Shown here one piece after another: positions 13,406 through 18,623 of a DNA stretch of 18,623 bases. Where the stretch lies: the NCBI GenBank assembly GCA_964460345.1, contig CAYWRO010000068.1, forward strand, positions 1 through 18,623. The letters are read 5' to 3'. The notes beneath the pieces were generated by a model. The model was not told where the DNA came from, made no database searches, and saw only the letters and a program-made list of their open reading frames with translations. Made by a program: the position numbers and the translations under genes. Origin of the DNA: CAYWRO01 sp964460345 (GTDB lineage Bacteria > Planctomycetota > Phycisphaerae > Phycisphaerales > UBA1924). The first letter of the stretch is position 1, and each line of letters starts with the position of its first letter.

Positions 13406-13430
13406 GCATCGCCTTGAAAGGCGATGCCAC
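13406..13430 (-). repeat. Right REP with GTGG head
   Basis: On the minus strand, GTGG (13430-13427) is followed by stem GCATCGCCTT (13427-13418), loop TC and AAGGCGATGC (13415-13406), a perfect 10-bp stem. It differs from the left REP only by a compensatory pair (T-A in place of C-G), which keeps the stem intact. It lies 5 bp from the end of def. Confidence 0.88.
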
Positions 13431-13435
13431 TGTCG

Positions 13436-14002
13436 CTATCCACGCTTCTCGAGCGCTCGCACGGTGCTGCGCATCTTCAGGCGGGACATTTGGTCCATGC
13501 GGTCAAGGATCAGCACGCCGTCCAGGTGATCGACCTCGTGCTGCCAGCAGCGGGCCAGGAGGCCTGCGCCCCGCTGGGTGAACCGGCGGCCTTCGAGGTC
13601 GGTCGCGGTCATGGTGACTCGCGGCGGGCGCATGATGCGTCCTGCGATCTCCGGCAGGGAGAGGCAACCTTCCTCCCCCCCCTCAACGGGGCCATGCGGC
13701 TCCGAGATGACGGGGTTGATGTAGACCACCGGGCCATCGGTCCAGCGGAGGCGGTCCCCGTCGGTCCCGTCACCCTCCGGCTCGTCCTCATCATCCGGGA
13801 AGACCTCGGCGACGAACATCCGCCAGGAGAGCCCGACCTGAGGGGCGGCCAGGCCGATGCCGCGGGCCTCCCGCATCAGGTCGATCATGCGAGCGGCGAC
13901 GGCGCGGACCTCATCGGTAACCTTGGGAACCGCCTCGGCCTTCCTGCGCAGGACGGGGTCCGGGTAGGTCACGATCGTCAATCGTTCGGGAGCAACACTC
14001 AT
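13436..14002 (-). CDS. def: Peptide deformylase
   Basis: A cytoplasmic metalloenzyme that removes the N-formyl group from nascent proteins. The 188-residue product carries the three motifs: GIGLAAPQVG (48-57), EGCLSLPE (111-118, metal ligand C113) and QHEVDHLDG (154-162, ligands H155 and H159, catalytic E156). An acidic insert, DDEDEPEGDGTDGD, lies at about 70-83 between motifs 1 and 2; such inserts are common in type I enzymes with variable loops. The ATG at 14002 gives the usual short N-terminus before LTIVTYPDPVLRRKA; longer in-frame starts lie across the divergent promoter region. No Shine-Dalgarno is visible. A TAGAAT on the minus strand (14016-14011) is 8 nt before the ATG, so a leaderless transcript is possible. 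The natural partner fmt is downstream, beyond the REPtron. Confidence 0.95.
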   Translation of the reverse strand: MSVAPERLTIVTYPDPVLRRKAEAVPKVTDEVRAVAARMIDLMREARGIGLAAPQVGLSWRMFVAEVFPDDEDEPEGDGTDGDRLRWTDGPVVYINPVISEPHGPVEGGEEGCLSLPEIAGRIMRPPRVTMTATDLEGRRFTQRGAGLLARCWQHEVDHLDGVLILDRMDQMSRLKMRSTVRALEKRG

Positions 14003-14044
14003 TCGGCAGGATTCTAGAGAACAGCCGCGGCCCCGGGCGGCCAC

Positions 14045-14081
14045 TACAATGGGATTCCGGGTTCGGGTCCGAACGGGATCC
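14045..14081 (+). promoter_or_regulatory. Candidate -10 box and dyad upstream of the TPR gene
   Basis: TACAAT (14045-14050) is a good -10 hexamer, without a recognisable -35. Immediately downstream, GTTCGG-GT-CCGAAC (14061-14074) forms a 6-bp dyad, flanked by GGATTCC (14052-14058) and GGATCC (14076-14081), which are also complementary with one bulge. It could be an operator near the start site or a leader hairpin. The function is unknown. Confidence 0.4.
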
Positions 14082-14159
14082 GTCCGGCAATGCGGCAAGT
14101 ATGGTGGTCTTAGGGGCGGGGCGGATCTGGACTTGAGGGGGATGGCACGCACGAAACCC

Positions 14160-14164
14160 GGAGG
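14160..14164 (+). promoter_or_regulatory. Shine-Dalgarno that fixes a TTG start
   Basis: GGAGG lies 5 nt upstream of the TTG at 14170-14172. No in-frame ATG or GTG lies nearby, so the TPR gene very probably starts at TTG. Confidence 0.7.
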
Positions 14165-14169
14165 CGGCA

Positions 14170-15714
14170 TTGGCGCTGTTTCGACGAAACAAGGACAAGG
14201 AAACGGCCGCGGCAGAGGGGGCGGCACCGGCCGGTGACAATGGCGCGGCGGACGCAGCGGCGAACGGCGCGCCGGGGTCAGAGGCGGCGATCGGCTTTTC
14301 TCCGGAGAAGGCGCGCAAGTTCTTCGACTACGCCCAGACGATGCACGAGGCCTCGAACTTCCCCTATGCCATGACGCTGTGGCTGCAGGGCCTCGGACAG
14401 GATCCTTCGAGCGTGAAGGGGCTGGAGAACTTCTTCCGGTCTGCGGGGGCCTTCCTGGGCGACCAGCAGAAGAAAAAGCCGGACAAGGAGACGGTCAACG
14501 CGGTGAGCGGCCGCGGCGAGATCAGCAAGTACCTGCTGGCGCTGCTGGAGTGGTCGACGAACCCGCGAGAGGCGAAGCTGGCGATCAAGGCGGTGGAGAT
14601 CGCGGCGAAGTTCGGGCTGCGCGAGCCGACGGTGTGGCTGGGACGGCGGGCATTTGCCATTGCGGCTGACGATCAGCGGCCGCGGGAGGAGCATTTCCGC
14701 AAGCTGCTGGAGATTTTCGAGAAGCTGGGCGAGTACGACCTGGCCGTGCAGGCCGGCGAGATGGCCACGCGGATCAATCCGGCGGATGCGACGCTGGCGG
14801 CGCGCGTCAAGAACCTCTCCGCGGAGTCGACGATGTCGCGCGGCGGCTTCGACTCAACAGAAGAGGGGGGTTTTCGGAAGAACATCCGCAACTCAGACAA
14901 GCAGAAGGCGCTGGAAGAGGAGGAAGGCGTCGTCAAGAGCGACGAGACGATCGACCGGATCGTGGCACGGGCCAAGGCGGCCTGGGAGGAACGGCCGGAA
15001 GACAACCCGTCGATCATCAAGTATGTCAAGGCGCTGATTGACCGACGCAAGGGTGACGACGAGAAGGTCGCGCTGGATCTGTTGGAGCGGACGTACGAGC
15101 GGACGCGCGAGTACCGGTTCCGCGAGTTCGCCGATCAGATCCGGCTGCGGCAGGCGCGCTGGAAGGCCGCGCTGGCAAAGAAAGCGGCGGAGCAGAGCCC
15201 GGGCGATGAAGCTGCGCAGGCCGCGTCAGAGGCGGCTCAACGCCAGTTCGCCGAGTTGCGCGTGCAGGTGGGCGAGGGCCAGGTGGCGGCCTACCCAACA
15301 GACCTGAGCAAAAAGTACGAGCTTGGCAGGGCCTACTTCGATCTCGAGCGATACGAGGATGCCATCGGCATGTTCCAGGAGGCGCAGAACGATGCGAAGC
15401 GCCGCACGGAGGTGCTCGGCTACCTCGGCAAGGCGTTCCAGAGCATCGGCTGGCAGGATGCGGCGATCGATACCTATCGCAAGGCGCTCGAATCGCGGCC
15501 CGACATGGATGATGAGATCACCATGGACCTGCGTTACGGCCTCATGGGCGCACTGAAGGAGCACGCCAGGGAGCAGCGCGACGTCGAGGCCGCGGATGAA
15601 GCCTACAAGCTCGCCTCCGGCATCGCGATGCAGAACTTCAACTACCGGGACATCAAGGAGCAGCGGCAGGAGATCAAGGCGTTGCTCGATGAACTGAAGG
15701 CGGCCGGGAGCTGA
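14170..15714 (+). CDS. TPR-repeat protein
   Basis: Tetratricopeptide repeats make helical scaffolds for protein complexes; the partner is unknown. The 514-residue product starts MALFRRNKDKE from a TTG codon with a strong GGAGG site. Residues 12-40 are an Ala/Gly-rich low-complexity linker, followed by FSPEKARKFFDYAQTMHEASNFPYAMTLWLQGLGQDP, a TPR-like helical pair. The middle is charged and helical, with a Glu-rich patch near 255-260 (ALEEEEGVV). Clear TPRs lie at about 374-450 (KYELGRAYFDLERYEDAIGMF, then GYLGKAFQSIGWQDAAIDTYRKALESRP). There is no signal peptide or membrane segment, so it is probably cytoplasmic. It is divergent from def, and kdsB starts 34 bp downstream, which suggests an operon. 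I know of no named family; similar large TPR proteins are common in planctomycetes. Confidence 0.88.
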   Translation: MALFRRNKDKETAAAEGAAPAGDNGAADAAANGAPGSEAAIGFSPEKARKFFDYAQTMHEASNFPYAMTLWLQGLGQDPSSVKGLENFFRSAGAFLGDQQKKKPDKETVNAVSGRGEISKYLLALLEWSTNPREAKLAIKAVEIAAKFGLREPTVWLGRRAFAIAADDQRPREEHFRKLLEIFEKLGEYDLAVQAGEMATRINPADATLAARVKNLSAESTMSRGGFDSTEEGGFRKNIRNSDKQKALEEEEGVVKSDETIDRIVARAKAAWEERPEDNPSIIKYVKALIDRRKGDDEKVALDLLERTYERTREYRFREFADQIRLRQARWKAALAKKAAEQSPGDEAAQAASEAAQRQFAELRVQVGEGQVAAYPTDLSKKYELGRAYFDLERYEDAIGMFQEAQNDAKRRTEVLGYLGKAFQSIGWQDAAIDTYRKALESRPDMDDEITMDLRYGLMGALKEHAREQRDVEAADEAYKLASGIAMQNFNYRDIKEQRQEIKALLDELKAAGS

Positions 15715-15748
15715 GCCCATCCGACGAGGCCGGAGCGGCGAGTGAGAG

Positions 15749-16537
15749 ATGGCAGGTCTTCGCGCGGCAATGGTGGTCGGGATCATCCCTGCTCGCTTTG
15801 CGTCCGAGCGCTTTCCGCGCAAGATCTTGGCACGCGAAACGGGCAAGCCGCTAGTTCAACACGTTTATGAGTCCGCGCAGCGGGCGGCCCGACTCGATCG
15901 GCTGCTCGTCGCCACCGATCACGAGGAGATCGCCGCGGCGGTGCGGGCGTTTGGCGGCGAGGCGGTGTTGACCCGGGCGGATCATCCTAACGGAACGAGC
16001 CGACTGGCCGAAGCATCGACGCTGCTCGGGCTGGCCGACGAGGCGATCGTGGTCAACATCCAGGGCGATGAGCCGGAGATCGAGCCGGAAGCGATTGACG
16101 GGGCCATCGAAGCGCTGCTGGGGAGCGACTGCCCGATGGCGACGGTGGCGTCGCCCTTCTCGGCGGATGAGGACCCGCGCGATCCGAACGTGGTGAAGGT
16201 GGTCCTGCGGCGAGATGGTCGCGCGCTCTACTTCTCGCGGGCCTTGATTCCGCACGCGCGCGATCAAAGTGATTCAGGCCTGCGATCTGAGATTTCAGGT
16301 GGCCGACCCGGTCCGCTCAAGCACATCGGGCTGTACGTCTATCGGGCCGGCTTCCTGGCGACCTATGTCGGCCTGCCCCCCACCGCTCTGGAGCTCACCG
16401 AGAAGCTGGAGCAACTCCGCGCTCTGGAGCACGGCCACGACATCGCCGTGGCTGTGCGCCCGGTGCACTCCCGCGGCATCGACACGCCGGAACAGTACGC
16501 GACGTTCGTAGCCCGGTGGCGAGCGCGCGGCGGGTGA
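15749..16537 (+). CDS. kdsB: 3-deoxy-manno-octulosonate cytidylyltransferase
   Basis: Activates KDO with CTP to CMP-KDO, the donor for the inner core of lipopolysaccharide; cytoplasmic. The 262-residue product, against about 250 usual, has IIPARFASERFPRKIL (12-27), VATDHEEI, GEAVLTRADHPNGTSRLAEA, NIQGDEPEIEP (103-113), ALYFSRALIPHAR, LKHIGLYVYRAGFL, EKLEQLRALEHG and VHSRGIDTPEQ, all diagnostic. The ATG at 15749 is given; an ATG at 15770 (MVVGIIPARF) matches family N-termini equally well, and no strong Shine-Dalgarno decides between them. The gene is closely spaced after the TPR gene. A short less GC-rich stretch (about 16263-16305) encodes DQSDSGLRSEISGG between PHAR and PLKHIG. It implies a Gram-negative outer membrane with KDO. 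Confidence 0.94.
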   Translation: MAGLRAAMVVGIIPARFASERFPRKILARETGKPLVQHVYESAQRAARLDRLLVATDHEEIAAAVRAFGGEAVLTRADHPNGTSRLAEASTLLGLADEAIVVNIQGDEPEIEPEAIDGAIEALLGSDCPMATVASPFSADEDPRDPNVVKVVLRRDGRALYFSRALIPHARDQSDSGLRSEISGGRPGPLKHIGLYVYRAGFLATYVGLPPTALELTEKLEQLRALEHGHDIAVAVRPVHSRGIDTPEQYATFVARWRARGG

Positions 16538-16568
16538 GACAAGCCGGATCAGATTAGCCGGCGCGCCC

Positions 16569-16742
16569 TCAAGCCGCTGTCACGAAGGCGGTTGCCGCGA
16601 TGACCGCCGCGGCGGCGGCGATGGCCCAGCGATTCGGCGGTATGGATGTCGCCTGGCGGAGCGAGGTGACCCCTGCCGGGAGAGTACCGGAGGCGGCGGC
16701 CCGGTGCAACGCAAATCCGCGCCTTGTCCGGCTCGCGCTCAA
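16569..16742 (-). CDS. Possible 57-residue single-span membrane protein
   Basis: A TTG at 16742-16740 overlaps the TGA of the upstream peptidase as TTGA, an arrangement typical of translational coupling. The frame runs 57 residues: a basic N-terminus (MSASRTRRGFALHR), a neutral linker, then RWAIAAAAAVIAATAFVTAA to the stop, a plausible C-terminal transmembrane helix. It would fill most of the 200-bp gap between the peptidase and kdsB. The Ala-rich composition can arise by chance in GC-rich DNA, and there is no recognised homologue, so the call is tentative. Confidence 0.35.
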   Translation of the reverse strand: MSASRTRRGFALHRAAASGTLPAGVTSLRQATSIPPNRWAIAAAAAVIAATAFVTAA

Positions 16743-18623
16743 CCGGCGGGCACCAGATCGCCCAATTCAGTCTCCTCCGCCTCGGGCGCCTCGGCGGGAA
16801 CGGATTGCTCGTGCCGGCGCGGGCGCCAGCGCCGCCGCTCTTCAGGCCAGTCGCCGCTGACACGAATATTGGCGAGCACAGCCAGATTCGGGTTCACCCG
16901 CACCGTCTCAGGGCGAGCCGCCAGGGGAAGCGTAAAGGTGGCATAGCGCTCGTCGATATGGATCGTCCAGCGGTGGGTCGAAGCGTCACCCGGCTCATCG
17001 GCATCAACGGGAACGGCCACTGAGGCAGGCAGTTCGATCTCAATTGGCAGTTGAAACGCGAAGGCAGGGTTGTTGCCGTCGATTAACTGCGTCTGCATGA
17101 TGACGGCCCGCAACTCACCCGACTGATCGCCGCCCGTTTCCGACTCGCCGGGCCGCCAGACCAGATCGACATTCAGGCGAGGGTGCCCCGGCCGATAGAC
17201 CCATTGGTCGAAGAACTGCTCGAGCGACCTGCCCGTGGCGTCCTCCATGGCGCGACGAAAGTCGCTCGTCTCCACAAGGCCGTGCTTATGGCGGTCGAGG
17301 TACAGCCGGGCTCCCTTCCAGAAGAGTTCATCGCCCAGCATCTCCCGAAGCATGTGAAGCGTGACGGCGCCCTTGGAATAGACGTTGTTCGGCGCGCCGA
17401 ACCGGTCATCTGCTTCGCGATAGAGATTGCTTGCCATGGGCGCATGGTCCGGCACCCCGAGCCGGCTGGTCGCCCGCTCTGAAAGCGCGTAGTCGCGGAT
17501 GACCTCCATGTACGCCTCGCGTGCCTCCGCCTCGCTGCGACCCTCAAGTCTCGCCTTCTGCTCCGCCCACACGGCCTCGCAGAAGCTTGCCCACCCCTCA
17601 TTCAGCCAGAGGTGCTCCCACGAGCGGCAGGTCACCAGGTCCCCCATCCACTGGTGGGCCAGTTCGTGGGCGATGATGGATTCAAGCCCCCAGCTTCCTT
17701 CCGGATCATCCAGATAGGCGCTGTTGAACGTGGAAGCGGACGTATTCTCCATCGCGCCCGCGGCGAAGTCGCGCACGTACAACTGCGCGTACTTGTCCCA
17801 CGGATACGACTCGTCGAAGAGTATCTCAAAGTGCTCGATCATCGCGGCCGTGTTGGCGAACTGCCGGCGCAGTGTCTCGGCCGACCCGACCGGACCGTAG
17901 ATCGGCATCGGCAGTGGCGGTTGACGCTCCGCTCCACGCTCAGCTACATCCACTCGGTCGAACACGCCGACCACGAGCGTCACCAGGTAGGGCGCGTGGT
18001 CCTTCTCCTGCGCCCAGTGGAACCTGGACGTGTGCTCGCCCCGCTCCTCGGCCGCCAGTCGGCCGTTGGAGATCGCCTCGAACCCTGCCGGCACCGTCGC
18101 GATGACCTCCGAGGTCAGCCGTTCATTCGGGAAATCATGGCACGGGAACCAGAGCCGGTTCGTCTCCGGCTGCCCCTGGGCGTGGTACATCGGATCGAAA
18201 ACATCGGTCGCGGGATCATCGGGCGACCATGTCAGGCCGGCCCCCCCGCCGCCGCCCCCACCCGGCCCCATCGTCTCATAGTCGATCGTGATGATCGCCT
18301 CTTCCCCCGGGGCGATCTCCCGCGGCAGCGACACGTGCAGCCGCCCATCCTCATGGGTGAATGACGCCTCGGCCCCGTCCGCCGACACCCGGCCGATCTT
18401 CAGCCCCGGCCCGGCGTTCACCTCGAAGACTCGCCTCGGCAGGCCGATCGGCGTGACGGTGAGTGACTGGCGGGCAGTAAAGCGGTCCTCGGCCATGTCC
18501 GGGATCGTGATCTCCAGCTTCATATGGAGGTGATCAAACGGGCGATCCGGCGGCCAGGTGCGATGGTCACGCCCTCTCATAGGATTGATTCGCGGGTCGA
18601 CCACGAGCCCGCCCACCCCCGCC
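16739..18623 (-). CDS. M1-family zinc aminopeptidase (5' end beyond the window)
   Basis: A gluzincin that removes N-terminal residues from peptides. The frame is open to the window edge and its first visible start-like codon is an internal GTG, so the N-terminus is missing. Numbering from 18616: the N-terminal beta domain begins FDHLHMKLEITIPDMAED, the substrate motif GAMEN lies at 287-291, and the zinc site HELAHQW (H317, H321) is followed by E340 in WLNEGWA, the HExxH-x18-E pattern. NNVYSKGAVTLHML contains the likely catalytic Tyr. The protein ends soon after the catalytic domain and a beta-type domain, with an acidic tail, and lacks the large helical C-terminal domain of PepN. A poly-Gly loop (PGGGGGGGAG) interrupts the N-terminal domain near residue 120. 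Localisation cannot be judged without the N-terminus. The stop overlaps the small downstream ORF by TTGA. Confidence 0.93.
   Translation of the reverse strand, partial: AGVGGLVVDPRINPMRGRDHRTWPPDRPFDHLHMKLEITIPDMAEDRFTARQSLTVTPIGLPRRVFEVNAGPGLKIGRVSADGAEASFTHEDGRLHVSLPREIAPGEEAIITIDYETMGPGGGGGGGAGLTWSPDDPATDVFDPMYHAQGQPETNRLWFPCHDFPNERLTSEVIATVPAGFEAISNGRLAAEERGEHTSRFHWAQEKDHAPYLVTLVVGVFDRVDVAERGAERQPPLPMPIYGPVGSAETLRRQFANTAAMIEHFEILFDESYPWDKYAQLYVRDFAAGAMENTSASTFNSAYLDDPEGSWGLESIIAHELAHQWMGDLVTCRSWEHLWLNEGWASFCEAVWAEQKARLEGRSEAEAREAYMEVIRDYALSERATSRLGVPDHAPMASNLYREADDRFGAPNNVYSKGAVTLHMLREMLGDELFWKGARLYLDRHKHGLVETSDFRRAMEDATGRSLEQFFDQWVYRPGHPRLNVDLVWRPGESETGGDQSGELRAVIMQTQLIDGNNPAFAFQLPIEIELPASVAVPVDADEPGDASTHRWTIHIDERYATFTLPLAARPETVRVNPNLAVLANIRVSGDWPEERRRWRPRRHEQSVPAEAPEAEETELGDLVPAG

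Larger units (their letters stand above)
12666..13430 (-). mobile_element. REPtron: RAYT transposase flanked by inverted REPs
   Basis: A 765-bp unit made of one RAYT gene between two REP palindromes in opposite orientation. Both REPs read GTGG followed by GCAYCGCCTT-TC-AAGGCGRTGC, where the last G of GTGG is the first stem base. The left copy lies on the plus strand and the right copy on the minus strand, so the GTGG heads face outward. This is the classical arrangement of a REP-associated tyrosine transposase with its substrate repeats. It occupies nearly the whole space between the def stop (13436) and the fmt start (12648). Confidence 0.88.

Noticed and set aside
12648..13436. A conventional insertion sequence with terminal inverted repeats and target duplication
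   Set aside because: The flanks are REP hairpins with GTGG heads and the enzyme is a Y1/HuH nuclease; no DDE transposase and no obvious target-site duplication.
14056..14076. tRNA-like T arm (GGTTCGGGTCC)
   Set aside because: The flanking bases do not form a proper T stem, and no acceptor, D or anticodon arm is present upstream.
1..18623. CRISPR arrays, toxin-antitoxin or phage-defence modules
   Set aside because: No regularly spaced repeats, no cas-like genes and no paired small toxin/antitoxin ORFs were visible.

Overview
The window is very GC-rich, densely coding bacterial DNA. It most resembles a planctomycete, probably of the Phycisphaerae type. The signs are a secreted protein with a lamin-tail-like domain, a Cys-rich repeat and a GC-type dockerin tail; a prepilin-type secreted protein with a DGH motif; an mraZ separated from any division cluster; and KDO activation (kdsB), which points to a lipopolysaccharide outer membrane. 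This assignment is inferred from protein families, not from a search.

Layout, left to right. A membrane-anchored ankyrin-repeat protein (80-1024 +) converges on mraZ (1532-1993 -), with about 500 bp of hairpin-rich sequence between them and no convincing gene. mraZ has its own promoter (2024-2052), with two TGGGG MraZ boxes in the spacer. A WbaZ-like glycosyltransferase (2222-3400 -) follows and carries a G8-T-G7 tract. Divergent from it are the secreted dockerin protein (3634-4599 +) and an HrpA-type RNA helicase (4645-8655 +). A RidA-family protein (8676-9209 -) converges on hrpA. A 400 bp leader with a TTGACA promoter and a perfect 16-bp palindrome precedes the prepilin-like gene (9617-10582 +), which ends in a strong intrinsic terminator. 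Next come a 42-residue orphan dockerin fragment (10729-10857) and a second, sequence-related terminator.

The minus strand then holds a def ... fmt - zincin block (14002 down to 10925). Peptide deformylase and methionyl-tRNA formyltransferase are the usual N-formylmethionine pair. Here a complete REPtron lies between them: a REP-associated tyrosine transposase (RAYT) flanked by two inverted REP hairpins, each headed by GTGG. fmt overlaps the next gene by ATGA; that gene is a small unrecognised protein with an HEIGHH zinc-protease motif. Divergent from def is a TPR protein with a TTG start (14170-15714 +), followed closely by kdsB (15749-16537 +). The right edge is a 5'-truncated M1-family aminopeptidase (16739-18623 -). 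Its stop overlaps a candidate 57-residue membrane-protein ORF by TTGA.

Most genes are ordinary housekeeping or envelope genes. The strongest unusual signals are the REPtron in def-fmt, the fmt-coupled zincin, the orphan mraZ with an autoregulatory-looking promoter, the palindrome downstream of the prepilin promoter, and the dockerin remnant. I found no rRNA, tRNA or CRISPR array, and no clear evidence of a wholly new multi-gene system.
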